Positions 41,904 through 50,787 of a stretch of 64,000 nucleotides of DNA are shown here, one piece after another; position 1 is the stretch's first letter; each line of letters starts with the position of its first letter. Source of the stretch: Sphingomonas sp. PP-F2F-A104-K0414 (lineage in GTDB: Bacteria; Pseudomonadota; Alphaproteobacteria; Sphingomonadales; Sphingomonadaceae); NCBI RefSeq assembly GCF_004340945.1, contig NZ_SLYD01000004.1:124001-188000 (forward strand), in the 5' to 3' direction. Below the pieces are notes generated by a model that saw only the letters and a list, made by a program, of their open reading frames with translations, was not told where the DNA came from and searched no databases. The position numbers and the translations under genes were made by a program.

Positions 41904-43111
41904 CGTTTTTCCCGTGCGGCGGCCGCGATCAGCCGTCCATAAAGAGGATCATAGCGCCGAATGTTTGACGACCAGTTACGTTCATCCTTAACGAACGCGC
42001 GACCCCGCGCCCGCCGCTCGTCCCAACCCGACCGATCCGCGAACATGCCCGCCAGCGCGGTCGCGATCGCCTGCGGATCGTCGGGCGGAAACAGCGTTCC
42101 CGTCTCTCCGTCGCGGATCAGTTCGCGGTGCCCGCCGACATCCGATGCCGCCACCAGCCGGCCCTGCGCCATCGCTTCAAGCGGCTTCAACGGCGTGACC
42201 AGATCGGTCAGCCGCATGCGTTTGCGCGGATAAGCGAGGATGTCGACCAGCCCGTAGTAGCGCTCGACCTCCTGATGCGGCACGCGCCCGATGAAGCGGA
42301 TCGCATCGGCCACCGGCGATGCCGCCGCTTGCGCGCGCAACGCCGCCTCCATCGGCCCGCCACCGACCATCAACAGCCGCGCCTTGGGCAACTTGGCTAC
42401 CAAAGCCGGCATCGCCGCGATCAGGTCGTCGAGCCCTTCGTAATCGTAAAAGCTGCCGATGAACCCGACGACATCCGCGCCATCGAGCCCCAACTCAGCC
42501 TCCAGCGCATCGTCGCGCGGCGGCGCCGTCCCGAACAGGTCGAGATCGACGCCATTGGGCGACACCGTGATCTTGTCCGCCGCGATCCCCCGCGCGACCA
42601 GATCGCTGCGCAGGCCTTCGCAGATCACCGCCACCGCGTCCGCGCGCCTGACGGCCCAGGTCTCCAGCGCCCGCGTCGCGCGGTATCGCAGCGACGTCGC
42701 CGTCCCCGTCCCGTTGCCGACCGCAGCATCCTCCCAGAACGCGCGGATCTCGTACACCAAGGGCAGCTTCCGCTTGCGCGCGACGATCAGCGCGGCGAGC
42801 GCATCGATCACCGGCGAATGCGCGTGGAGGATGTCGGGCTTAAAGGCATCGACCGCCGCCTCGATCCGCTTTGCGAACGCCGCGATCCCGACGACCTCGC
42901 CGACCGGACCCGGCTTCACCCCCGCCGCGGTGCGGTGAAAGGTCAGCCCGTCGACCGACTCCACCGACGCTGGTGCCACGCCGTGCCGCGGGCCGGTAAC
43001 GGCTGCGACGGTCCACCCCAGCCCCTCCTGCGCCTTGAGGATCGCCCGGGTGCGGAACGTGTAGCCACTTTGCAGCGGCAGGCCATGATCGAGGATATGA
43101 AGGATACGCAT
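41900..43111 (-). CDS. Glycosyltransferase, exosortase A system-associated (GT4)
   Basis: A 403-residue GT-B enzyme. The opening RILHILDHGLPLQSGYTFRT is the hallmark of the TIGR04063-type glycosyltransferases that accompany exosortase A. The donor lobe has VVGFIGSFYDYEGLDDLI and LVTPLKPLEAMAQGRLV. It probably works on an exopolysaccharide or on glycosylation of PEP-CTERM proteins. It is coupled to the Pro-rich membrane protein gene, and is divergent from the small protein-O-ligase-acyltransferase operon. Confidence 0.85.
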   Translation of the reverse strand: MRILHILDHGLPLQSGYTFRTRAILKAQEGLGWTVAAVTGPRHGVAPASVESVDGLTFHRTAAGVKPGPVGEVVGIAAFAKRIEAAVDAFKPDILHAHSPVIDALAALIVARKRKLPLVYEIRAFWEDAAVGNGTGTATSLRYRATRALETWAVRRADAVAVICEGLRSDLVARGIAADKITVSPNGVDLDLFGTAPPRDDALEAELGLDGADVVGFIGSFYDYEGLDDLIAAMPALVAKLPKARLLMVGGGPMEAALRAQAAASPVADAIRFIGRVPHQEVERYYGLVDILAYPRKRMRLTDLVTPLKPLEAMAQGRLVAASDVGGHRELIRDGETGTLFPPDDPQAIATALAGMFADRSGWDERRARGRAFVKDERNWSSNIRRYDPLYGRLIAAAAREKR

Positions 43112-43209
43112 CGTCGACGTCGTCTGCCACAGATCGCTTAACGGCGCGTCAACCGACTATGGCTACGCACGAATCTGATGAAGCGCTCAGAGGAAAGGAG
43201 GCCGAACCC

Positions 43210-43365
43210 ATGATCGACAATCTCGCGCTCGGCCTCAGCCACGGGCTGATGATGCTTGCCGCATTCCTGCTGCTCAAGCGACCCGACCTCGATCGCGAGC
43301 CGAGCCCGCACGACGCGCCCGACAAGACGCGCGCGCCGATAGAGAAACCCCGCCGCGATGCGTGA
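43210..43365 (+). CDS. Tiny membrane protein preceding the O-glycosylation ligase
   Basis: A 51-residue protein. It starts MIDNLALGLSHGLMMLAAF, one hydrophobic helix (about residues 4-22) followed by RRPDL-like KRPDLDREPSPHD and a charged tail. AAAGGAG lies nine bases before ATG 43210. It overlaps the O-ligase gene by eight bases. Small helices of this kind are often found before the ligase in exosortase-A loci, so it may be an accessory subunit. No function is known to me. Confidence 0.65.
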   Translation: MIDNLALGLSHGLMMLAAFLLLKRPDLDREPSPHDAPDKTRAPIEKPRRDA

Positions 43366-44722
43366 TCTCGCGTTCATCGCCTTTCTGCTCGCGTTCTTCG
43401 GAATGGGCTTCAAGCGGCCGTTCCTGCTCGTGCTCGTCTATGTCTATATCGACATCGTCTCGCCACAGCGGCTGACCTATCTGCTGCTCAACTCGGTGCC
43501 GATTTCGCTGATCGCGGTCGCGCTGGCGGTCGGCGGCTGGATCCTCGCCGACGACAAGCGCGACACGCGGGTCGGCGGCCGGCAGGTGCTGATCGTGCTG
43601 CTGCTGCTCTATTGCTGGGGCACGACGATCGCCGCCGACTTCCCCGCCGAGGCCAAGGAGAAATGGGACTGGGTGTGGAAGGCGCTCGCCTTTGCCGCCT
43701 TCCTCCCCCTAACCTTGCGGACGCGCGTCCGGATCGAGGCGCTGCTGCTGTTCATGATCCTCGCCGCATCGTCGATCATCGTCGTCGGCGGCATCAAGAC
43801 GATCGCGAGCGGCGGCGGCGGGTACGGTCAACTCAACCTAATGGTCGACAATAATAGCGGGCTCTACGAAGGCAGCACGATCAGCGCGGTGGCGATCGCG
43901 ATCATTCCGATCATCATCTGGTTCATGAGCCACGGGACGATCTTCAAACCCGACTGGCGCGTGAAAAGCTACTGCCTCGCGCTGGTCTTCGCGTGCCTGC
44001 TGATCCCGGTCGGCACCTCGACGCGCACCGGTTTGCTCTGCATCGGCTTGCTCGCGCTGCTCTCGATCCGCAACGTGAAGCGCAAGGTCGCGTATCTGGC
44101 GATGCTCGGCGTGCTGGGGGTGGCGGCGATCCCGTTCCTGCCGTCGACCTTTACCAGCCGGATGAACACCATCAAGACCTATGACGCCGACGAATCCGCC
44201 TCGACGCGGCTCGCGGTGTGGCAATGGACGATCGAATACGCGAAGACGCATCCGTTCGGCGGTGGCTTCAACGCCTATCTGGGCAACCGCATCCGCTACG
44301 ATCTGAAGACCGCACCCGGCGCGACCGGGCCCGCCTCCGCCGCCCCGGCAACGCCCAAGGTCGAGGTCGACAAGGCGCGCGCCTATCACAGCGCGTATTT
44401 CGAGATGCTCGGCGAACAGGGCTATCCCGGCCTCGCCTTGTGGCTCGCGATCAACCTGATCGGCATCGTCCGCATGGAGATCGTGCGCCGCCGCTACCGT
44501 GATCCGGACGGTGAGTTTGCCTGGGCCGGACCGCTCGCCGCAGCACTCCAGAGCGGTCACATCGTCTACCTGCTCGGTGCGGCCTTCATCGCGATCGCGT
44601 TCCAGCCGTTCATCTACATGCTGATCGGCGCCCAGATCGGGCTCGACACGTATCTGTCGCGCAAGCGGAGCGAACAGTCGTTCCGGCCGATGCGCCGCAG
44701 TGCCGCGCCATCTCCGGCGTGA
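43358..44722 (+). CDS. Putative O-glycosylation ligase, exosortase A-associated (Wzy/O-antigen ligase superfamily)
   Basis: A 454-residue, roughly 10-TM membrane protein. The opening RDLAFIAFLLAFFGMGFKRP and YVYIDIVSPQRLTYLLL fit the exosortase-A-associated O-ligase (TIGR03097). The large periplasmic loop around residues 270-365 contains TYDADESASTRLAVWQWTIEYAKTHPFGGGFNAY-type ligase core (given here in part), and AYHSAYFEMLGEQGYPGLALW, the usual region with the catalytic His and Arg. It would move a lipid-linked glycan onto a protein or another glycan outside the cell. Confidence 0.85.
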   Translation: MRDLAFIAFLLAFFGMGFKRPFLLVLVYVYIDIVSPQRLTYLLLNSVPISLIAVALAVGGWILADDKRDTRVGGRQVLIVLLLLYCWGTTIAADFPAEAKEKWDWVWKALAFAAFLPLTLRTRVRIEALLLFMILAASSIIVVGGIKTIASGGGGYGQLNLMVDNNSGLYEGSTISAVAIAIIPIIIWFMSHGTIFKPDWRVKSYCLALVFACLLIPVGTSTRTGLLCIGLLALLSIRNVKRKVAYLAMLGVLGVAAIPFLPSTFTSRMNTIKTYDADESASTRLAVWQWTIEYAKTHPFGGGFNAYLGNRIRYDLKTAPGATGPASAAPATPKVEVDKARAYHSAYFEMLGEQGYPGLALWLAINLIGIVRMEIVRRRYRDPDGEFAWAGPLAAALQSGHIVYLLGAAFIAIAFQPFIYMLIGAQIGLDTYLSRKRSEQSFRPMRRSAAPSPA

Positions 44723-45810
44723 CGGATCGCGCTCCGGTGCACGAACTCCGCGCGCTGACCGGCGTGCGCGGAATCGCGGCGTGGTTCGTCGTGTTCTACC
44801 ACATCCGCCTGTCGATCGCGGGTTTGCCGATCGGTCTGCGCGACGTCTTTGCGAAGGGCTATCTCGCCGTCGACTTCTTCTTCCTGCTGTCCGGGTTCGT
44901 GATCTGGCTGACATGGTCCGGCCGTATCCGTACCGGCGGCATGAATGGAGATGGGACGAGCATCCCCCGCTTCCTGCATAAGCGCATCGCCCGAATCTGG
45001 CCGCTGCATCTGGTAACGCTCGGCGGCGCGGTCGCTTTGGCACTCGTGTTGCGCGCAACCGGCCGCAACGATCCGCAATTCGTGTTCCCCGAACTGCCGC
45101 TGCACATCCTGCTGCTGCAGAACTGGGGCTTCACCCGGCATCTCGCCTGGAACGACCCCGCCTGGTCGATCAGTGCGGAACTGGGAGCGTATCTGCTGTT
45201 TCCGGCGCTGGTGATAGCGGTGGACTGGCGACGGCTGCCGAGTCTCGCACTGCTGGCGATCGCGGTTGCGCTATTGATCGGCCTGCATCTGGCGATGGGC
45301 GCCCCGACGCTGGGCACCGACATCCCACGCTACGGCTTGCTGCGCTGCCTGATCGAGTTCACCACCGGCAGTATCGTCTGTGCGTTATGGCTGCGGTGGA
45401 GGGGTACGCGGGCACCGTTATACGGCGCGGTAGCGATCTTGGTGCTGGTCTCGCTTTGGCGCATCGGCGCACCGGAAACGCTGGTCGTCCCTGCGCTCTT
45501 CGCCGTCGCACTCCTGCTACTCGCACTGACTGCTGGGCGGGATCACAATCCGTTCGAGACGGGCTTGGTCCATTATTTCGGCGAGATCAGCTACGCGACC
45601 TATCTCAGCCACTTCATCCTGTGGAAAGCGTTCAAGCTCGCCTTCGTCAACGACGCGACCGCCGTGTCGCTCGCGAAGATAGCGCTGTACCTCGCGATGG
45701 TCCTGCTGGCCTCGATAGCGCTCTATCACCTGATAGAACGCCCCGCCCAACGCTGGCTCAACAGGCTCCCCTCCCGCTTGCGGGAGGGGTTGGGGGAGGG
45801 GCGGCCGTAA
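44719..45810 (+). CDS. Acyltransferase family 3 (OafA/YrhL type)
   Basis: A 363-residue membrane acyltransferase with about ten hydrophobic segments. The active-site region RALTGVRGIAAWFVVFYHIR (His before TM1 end) and AVDFFFLLSGFVIWLTW are characteristic. It probably adds acetyl or similar groups to the glycan built by this locus. The start is GTG 44719, overlapping the ligase stop (GTGA). The last 15 or so residues (SRLREGLGEGRP) are coded by a palindromic repeat at 45766-45861, so the natural C-terminus has been replaced or extended. Confidence 0.85.
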   Translation: MTDRAPVHELRALTGVRGIAAWFVVFYHIRLSIAGLPIGLRDVFAKGYLAVDFFFLLSGFVIWLTWSGRIRTGGMNGDGTSIPRFLHKRIARIWPLHLVTLGGAVALALVLRATGRNDPQFVFPELPLHILLLQNWGFTRHLAWNDPAWSISAELGAYLLFPALVIAVDWRRLPSLALLAIAVALLIGLHLAMGAPTLGTDIPRYGLLRCLIEFTTGSIVCALWLRWRGTRAPLYGAVAILVLVSLWRIGAPETLVVPALFAVALLLLALTAGRDHNPFETGLVHYFGEISYATYLSHFILWKAFKLAFVNDATAVSLAKIALYLAMVLLASIALYHLIERPAQRWLNRLPSRLREGLGEGRP

Positions 45811-45861
45811 AGGTCAGCGCCCGTTCCCCTCCCCTAGCCCCTCCCGCAAGCGGGAGGGGAA
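45766..45861. repeat. Palindromic repeat, family D (copy 1), reaching into the acyltransferase gene
   Basis: Arms CTCCCCTCCCGCTTGCGGGA and CTCCCGCAAGCGGGAGGGGA lie on both sides of the acyltransferase stop. A related copy is inside the RNase R gene at 58261-58368. It also ends beside the convergent PfpI gene. Confidence 0.85.
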
Positions 45862-45865
45862 CAGC

Positions 45866-46429
45866 TCAATCGACCGGTTCGTCGGCCAGCTCTTCCTCGA
45901 GCGCGGCGATGATCGCCTTGTTGAACGCGGGGATATCGTCCGGCTTGCGGCTGGTGATCAAATTGCCGTCGACCACGACCTCCTCGTCCACCACATCCGC
46001 GCCCGCATTCTCCAGGTCCGTCCGGATCGAGGGGAAGCTTGTCACGCGACGACCGTCGATCACGTCCGCCTCGGCCAGAAGCCACGGCGCATGGCAGATC
46101 GCGGCGATGATCTTGCCGTCCTCCATGAACTCGGTGATGATCTCGATGGCGCGCTCTTCCTGGCGCATCGTGTCGGGATTGGCGACGCCGCCCGGCAGCA
46201 CCAGCGCATCGTAATCGTCGGTATCGACCTCATCGAGCGTCAGGTCGGGCGTCGCCGTCTCGGCCTTGTTGATGTCGCCCTTCATGCCCTGGATCGGGTC
46301 GGTCTTGATCGACGCGAGCGTAACCTTCGCGCCTGCCGCCTCCAGCGCTTTACGCGGTTCGAACAGTTCGACGGTCTCGAAACCATCGGCGGCGAGCATC
46401 AATACGCGAGCTTGGGAAAGATCGGTCAT
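45866..46429 (-). CDS. DJ-1/PfpI-family protein (class I glutamine amidotransferase-like)
   Basis: A 187-residue DJ-1/PfpI protein. It has LMLAADGFETVELFEP at the start with the conserved Glu18, YDALVLPGGVANPDTMR, and the nucleophile elbow AAICHAPWLL with Cys112 and His113. Length and motifs match PfpI/YhbO stress proteins, described as proteases or protein/nucleotide deglycases. GGAGACATGAC precedes the start. It is divergent from topoisomerase IB. Confidence 0.87.
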   Translation of the reverse strand: MTDLSQARVLMLAADGFETVELFEPRKALEAAGAKVTLASIKTDPIQGMKGDINKAETATPDLTLDEVDTDDYDALVLPGGVANPDTMRQEERAIEIITEFMEDGKIIAAICHAPWLLAEADVIDGRRVTSFPSIRTDLENAGADVVDEEVVVDGNLITSRKPDDIPAFNKAIIAALEEELADEPVD

Positions 46430-46535
46430 GTCATGTCTCCAGTGAAATTCCGTGCCCCCTCAACCCCGCGCCGCGTGGGTCGTTCCGGAACGATGCGTCC
46501 TCCCGAACATTTCCAGACGAGAAGGACCCCCCGCA

Positions 46536-47561
46536 TTGCCCATCAAGATCGTGTATTCCGACGACTCCAAGCCCGGCATCACCCGCAAGAAGATGCGGAA
46601 CGGCTGGGGCTATTGGGATGCCAAGGGCGAGCGCATCACCGACCGTGACGAAATCGACCGACTGAACGCGATCGCGTTGCCCCCCGCCTATCGCGACGCT
46701 TGGTTCTGCCCCAAGCCCAACGGCCATATCCAGGCGGTCGGCTGGGATGAAAAGGGGCGGAAACAATACCGCTATCACCTCGGCTTCCGCGAAGCGCAGG
46801 AGGCCGCGAAATACGAGCGCTGCGCCGATTTCGGCCACGCCCTCCCCAAGATTCGCAAGGCAGTCGAAGCCGACCTCCGCAAACGCTCGCTTTCCCGCGA
46901 ACGCGCGGTAGCGGCGGTGATCCGATTACTCGACGGCGGCCATATCCGCATCGGCAACGAAGCCTATGCCGAGGCGAACGAGAGCTTCGGCGCGACCACG
47001 CTGCGCAAGCGCCACGGTGAAGTGAAGGGCTCGACCCTGAAACTCCAGTATAGGGGCAAGTCCGGCAAGATGCGGACGCTCAAGATCACTGATCGTTCGC
47101 TCAGCAGCTTCGTCAAGAAATGCCAGGACCTCGACGAACAGCATCTGTTCGCCTGGCTCGACGACGCGGGTGTGGCGCACCCGGTCACCTCGACCGACGT
47201 CAACTGCTACATCCGCGACGTCACCGGCACCGACTTCACCGCCAAGAACTTCCGCACCTGGGCCGCCAGCGTCGCCGCGTTCGAGGCGCTCGCATCAGCC
47301 GAACGCGACCTCAGCCTCAAGGCGATGCTCGAACCCGTCGTCGCCCGCCTTGGCAACACCCACGCGATCGCTCGAAAGAGTTATGTTCACCCATCGTTGA
47401 TCGCGCTCGTGAAGACCGGTCAGTCGACCTTCCGCAAGGCACTCCGCCTCCCTCGCGCCAAGCGCCATCTCAGCCGGGAGGAATGCGGCCTGATCGCGTT
47501 CCTCGAGGCCGGCACGCCCGCGACCGCCACTATCGCATCCCCACGCGCCAAAGCGGCTTGA
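46536..47561 (+). CDS. DNA topoisomerase IB (poxvirus/bacterial type)
   Basis: A 341-residue type IB topoisomerase that relaxes supercoils through a 3'-phosphotyrosine. The N-terminal domain starts KIVYSDDSKPGITRKKM. The catalytic part has KYERCADFGHALPKIR, IRIGNEAYAEANESFGATTLR with the active Arg, YRGKSGK with the active Lys, KNFRTW and the nucleophile Tyr283 in ARKSYVHP. The start is TTG 46536 with GAAGGA nine bases upstream; the open frame continues upstream but without homology. Followed after 11 bases by the MscS gene. Confidence 0.9.
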   Translation: MPIKIVYSDDSKPGITRKKMRNGWGYWDAKGERITDRDEIDRLNAIALPPAYRDAWFCPKPNGHIQAVGWDEKGRKQYRYHLGFREAQEAAKYERCADFGHALPKIRKAVEADLRKRSLSRERAVAAVIRLLDGGHIRIGNEAYAEANESFGATTLRKRHGEVKGSTLKLQYRGKSGKMRTLKITDRSLSSFVKKCQDLDEQHLFAWLDDAGVAHPVTSTDVNCYIRDVTGTDFTAKNFRTWAASVAAFEALASAERDLSLKAMLEPVVARLGNTHAIARKSYVHPSLIALVKTGQSTFRKALRLPRAKRHLSREECGLIAFLEAGTPATATIASPRAKAA

Positions 47562-47572
47562 CGAGTATTTCC

Positions 47573-48739
47573 ATGTCCAATTCCACTGCCGCCGCCAAAC
47601 AGCCGATCTTCGACGCGAGCGATGTCGGCGATCACGCCCAGGGCTTCGTCACCGCCAGCTTCGCCTGGATCCAGGCCTATTGGCTCCAGATCCTGATCGC
47701 GTTCGGGATCGGTGCGGTCATTGTCATCGTGCTCCACACCGCACGCCGCTTCGGCAGCAAGCTCTGCGAACGGCCGCGCGCGCTCAACGGTTGGGGCATC
47801 GTCGTCGGCAAGGCGATCGCGCGCACCGGCAACTTTTTCATCGTCATGCTCGCGGCGAAACTGGTGTCGGGCTATTCCGCCGCGCCCGGCGAGGTATCAA
47901 AGACGATCGACTTCCTCTTCACCGTTGCCGCGGTGTTCCAGGCCGCCGTCTGGGTGCGCGAGATCATCTTGGGCGCCATCGAGCACCGGACGCAGTCCGA
48001 ACATTATTCGGGTGAAGCGCTGCTCTCGGCGATGGGCCTGATCCGCCTGCTCGTCACCTTCGTGGTGTTCGCGGTCGCGCTGGTGGTGGTCCTCGATAAC
48101 CTCGGCGTGAACGTCACCGGCCTCGTCGCGGGTTTGGGCGTCGGCGGCATCGCGATCGGCTTGGCGGCACAGGGCATCTTCGCCGACCTGTTCGCCGCGC
48201 TCGCGATCATCTTCGACCGCCCGTTCCGCCGCGGCGACTCGATCAGCTACGACACCGCCTCGGGCAGCGTCGAGGCGATCGGCCTCAAATCGACCCGCAT
48301 CCGCGGGATCGACGGCGAGGAGCGCGTGATCTCGAACAAGAACCTCCTCAACAAGGAGATCCTCAACAACACGCAGCGCAATCACCGCCGCGCGAAGTTC
48401 GTCATTGGCGTCACCTACTCCACGCCCCCCGAAGTCTGCTCGCGCATCCCCGCGATGCTGAAGGAGATTGTCGAAGCCAACGACAAGATCTTCACCCGCG
48501 CCGGCTTCACCGGCTTCGGCGCATCGAGCCTCGACTTCGAGGTCCAGTTCGACAGCAAGGGCCCCGATTATGCGAGCTTCTACGACGGCCGCACGGCGGT
48601 AGGCATCGCGATCCTGAAGCGCTTCAACGACGAAAAGATCGAGATCGCTTTCCCGACCCAGGTCAATATGATGGCCGCGCCGGATGGCTCGGTCGTCATG
48701 CCGTATCCCGAAGGTAGGCCAGCGCGCGCTGAAGTTTAG
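47573..48739 (+). CDS. Mechanosensitive ion channel, MscS family
   Basis: A 388-residue small-conductance mechanosensitive channel. Four to five N-terminal hydrophobic segments are followed by the pore helix VAGLGVGGIAIGLAAQGIFADLFAALAI-type TM3 (residues about 180-205), rich in Gly and Ala, then RPFRRGDSI of the beta domain and the cytoplasmic vestibule. It should release solutes on osmotic downshock. It is close behind topoisomerase IB and may share its transcript. Confidence 0.88.
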   Translation: MSNSTAAAKQPIFDASDVGDHAQGFVTASFAWIQAYWLQILIAFGIGAVIVIVLHTARRFGSKLCERPRALNGWGIVVGKAIARTGNFFIVMLAAKLVSGYSAAPGEVSKTIDFLFTVAAVFQAAVWVREIILGAIEHRTQSEHYSGEALLSAMGLIRLLVTFVVFAVALVVVLDNLGVNVTGLVAGLGVGGIAIGLAAQGIFADLFAALAIIFDRPFRRGDSISYDTASGSVEAIGLKSTRIRGIDGEERVISNKNLLNKEILNNTQRNHRRAKFVIGVTYSTPPEVCSRIPAMLKEIVEANDKIFTRAGFTGFGASSLDFEVQFDSKGPDYASFYDGRTAVGIAILKRFNDEKIEIAFPTQVNMMAAPDGSVVMPYPEGRPARAEV

Positions 48740-48869
48740 AATGTCGGGTTCGCACCCGCGCCTTAGCAAATACGGGTTTTTCCACTTTTAGGTTGGTCGA
48801 GGCTTGCAGGAGCCTTGCTGACGCGCTTAGAGACGCAGTAGCGTTCAGCGCCAACCAGAGAGGAACCCC

Positions 48870-49328
48870 GTGGCAACGATCACCACCGCCCAGATGCAGG
48901 CCCGTATCGGCACGGAAACCGTCTCCGACTGGGTCGAGGTGACGCAGGCCATGATTGACAAGTTCGCCGACGCGACCGGCGACCACCAGTTCATCCACAT
49001 CGATCCGGTCCGCGCGGCGGAAACCCCGTTCGGCGGCACGATCGCGCACGGCTTCCTGACGCTGTCGCTCATGCCGCTGCTTTCGTCGAAGGTGCCCGAT
49101 GCGCCGACCATCGAGGGTGCCAAGATGGGCGTCAATTACGGCGGCAACTCGGTTCGCTTCCTGACCCCCGTCCGCTCCGGCTCGAAAGTCCGCGGCCGCT
49201 TCAAGCTGCTCTCGTTCGACGAGAAGCGACCCGGCCAATGGCAACAGACCAACGCCTTCTCGGTCGAAATCGAAGGCCAGGAAAAGCCTGCTCTGATCGC
49301 CGAATGGATCAGCCAGGTCTTCGTCTAA
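48870..49328 (+). CDS. MaoC-like dehydratase / enoyl-CoA hydratase
   Basis: A 152-residue hot-dog-fold protein. The hydratase-2 motif is DATGDHQFIHIDPVRAAETPFGGTIAHGFLTLSL in parts: Asp in ATGDHQFIHID and His in GGTIAHGFL are the catalytic pair. The start is GTG 48870 with GAGAGG upstream. Such single-domain enzymes hydrate enoyl-CoA (R-specific), feeding beta-oxidation or PHA synthesis. An acetyl-CoA acetyltransferase gene follows after a repeat. Confidence 0.85.
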   Translation: MATITTAQMQARIGTETVSDWVEVTQAMIDKFADATGDHQFIHIDPVRAAETPFGGTIAHGFLTLSLMPLLSSKVPDAPTIEGAKMGVNYGGNSVRFLTPVRSGSKVRGRFKLLSFDEKRPGQWQQTNAFSVEIEGQEKPALIAEWISQVFV

Positions 49329-49360
49329 ACATTAGCAACCAGCCCTCATCAACCAAAGTC

Positions 49361-49443
49361 GTCATACCAGCGCACGCTGGTATCTCCCGGTTGGAGCCAC
49401 AACGCTCACCAACTGGAAGACCCCAGCTTTCGCTGGGGTGACG
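49361..49443. repeat. Palindromic repeat, family B (diverged copy)
   Basis: Left arm GTCATACCAGCGCACGCTGG and right arm CCCCAGCTTTCGCTGGGGTG differ at several positions, so the two arms look as if they come from different family members. It lies between the MaoC and thiolase genes. Confidence 0.75.
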
Positions 49444-49467
49444 CGCAGAATCCTTAGGAGCCACTTC

Positions 49468-50646
49468 ATGCGTTCAGCCGTCATCGTCTCCACCGCCCGC
49501 ACGCCCATCGGCCGCGCCTATCGCGGCGGCTTCAACAACACCCCCGCCCCCACTTTGGCGGCGCATTCGATCAAGGCCGCGGTCGAGCGCGCCGGCATCG
49601 ACGGCGCCGAAGTCGACGACGTCGTCTTCGGCTGCGCGCTCCAGCAAGGCCATCAGGCCGGCAACATCGCCCGCACCTCGCTGCTCCGCGCCGGGCTGCC
49701 CGTCACCGTCTCGGGCATGTCGGTCGACCGCCAGTGCGCCTCGGGCCTGATGGCGATCGCCACCGCCGCCAAGCATATCATCATCGACAACATGGACATC
49801 ACGATCGGCGGCGGCGTCGAGAGCATCAGCCTCGTCCAGACCCCACAGATGCGCGTCGCCCCCGATCCCCAGCTGATCGCGATGCACAAGGACGTCTACA
49901 TGCCGATGCTGCAGACCGCCGAAGTCGTCGCCAAGCGCTACGGCATCAGCCGCGACGCGATGGACGCCTATGCGCTCCAGTCGCAGCAGCGCACCGCCGC
50001 CGCGCAGGCCGCCGGCTATTTCGATGCCGAGATCATTCCCGTCGACGCCAACATGGCCATCGTCGACAAGGCGACCAAGGAAGTCACGTACAAGGACGTG
50101 ACGATCACCAAGGACGAGGGCAACCGCGCCGACACCACGCTGGAAGGTCTCCAGTCGCTGAAGCCGGTGATGGGCCCCGACTTCACGATCACCGCGGGCA
50201 ACGCATCGCAGCTGTCGGACGGCTCGTCATCATCGGTACTGATGGAGGAAAAGATCGCCTCGCAGCGCGGTCTCCAGCCGCTCGGCCGCTATGTCGGCAT
50301 GGCGGTCGGCGGCACCGAGCCCGACGAGATGGGCATCGGCCCCGTGGTGGCGATCCCCAAGCTGCTCAAGCGCTTCGGCCTAAAGATGGACGATATCGGC
50401 CTGTGGGAGCTGAACGAGGCGTTCGCGGTGCAGGTGCTATACTGCCGCGACCATCTCGGCATCCCCGACGAGCTGCTCAACGTCAGCGGTGGCGCGATCT
50501 CGATCGGTCACCCCTACGGCATGACCGGCGCCCGCGCGACCGGCCACGCGCTGATCGAAGGCAAGCGTCGCGGCGCGAAGTATGTCGTGGTCACGATGTG
50601 CGTCGGCGGCGGCATGGGCGCAGCCGGGTTGTTCGAAGTGCTGTGA
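49468..50646 (+). CDS. Acetyl-CoA C-acyltransferase (thiolase)
   Basis: A 392-residue thiolase. The acyl-accepting Cys is in [13 protein letters not shown] near residue 88, the [11 protein letters not shown] block and [16 protein letters not shown] give the catalytic His, and the second Cys is in [17 protein letters not shown] 49468 has TTAGGAG seven bases upstream. It cleaves or joins acyl-CoA units in beta-oxidation, ketogenesis or PHA precursor supply. The chain length is unknown. With MaoC and PhaZ nearby it fits acyl-CoA/PHA turnover. Confidence 0.9.
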   Translation: MRSAVIVSTARTPIGRAYRGGFNNTPAPTLAAHSIKAAVERAGIDGAEVDDVVFGCALQQGHQAGNIARTSLLRAGLPVTVSGMSVDRQCASGLMAIATAAKHIIIDNMDITIGGGVESISLVQTPQMRVAPDPQLIAMHKDVYMPMLQTAEVVAKRYGISRDAMDAYALQSQQRTAAAQAAGYFDAEIIPVDANMAIVDKATKEVTYKDVTITKDEGNRADTTLEGLQSLKPVMGPDFTITAGNASQLSDGSSSSVLMEEKIASQRGLQPLGRYVGMAVGGTEPDEMGIGPVVAIPKLLKRFGLKMDDIGLWELNEAFAVQVLYCRDHLGIPDELLNVSGGAISIGHPYGMTGARATGHALIEGKRRGAKYVVVTMCVGGGMGAAGLFEVL

Positions 50647-50681
50647 ACTTGAAATCCACGCCGGTGTAGCGCATGTACTAT

Positions 50682-50711
50682 ATCGGCGTTGCATACACCG
50701 CCTTTCTTGTT
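50682..50711 (-). repeat. Decayed second copy of the tiny gene's leader and first codons
   Basis: Compared with 50866-50899, the 30 bases here are the same except for two 2-base deletions and one or two substitutions: on the plus strand ATCGGC, GTTGCATACACC and CCTTTCTTGTT are shared in order. It includes the ATGCAAC start region and the ribosome site. One 2-base loss falls right after ATGCAAC and puts the following codons out of frame. Confidence 0.75.
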
Positions 50712-50744
50712 TGAGCCTCGGTCGTGTCAGCGGCCGGGGCTCAA
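50711..50744. terminator. Stem-loop downstream of the tiny membrane peptide gene
   Basis: TTGAGCC and GGCTCAA make a perfect 7-bp stem, with further CGG/CCG pairing inside. It lies between the tiny gene and the decayed leader copy, and also about 65 bases after the thiolase stop on the other strand. There is no long T-run on either side. Confidence 0.5.
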
Positions 50745-50755
50745 TACGTTTGGGA

Positions 50756-50773
50756 CTTGGGTGTCAGCCCAAG
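50756..50773. other. Short hairpin after the tiny gene's stop codon
   Basis: CTTGGG-TGTCAG-CCCAAG is a perfect 6-bp hairpin 14 bases downstream of the 50788 stop on the minus strand. It may shield the 3' end of the transcript. Confidence 0.5.
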
Positions 50774-50787
50774 CCCCTCCCGTGCAC

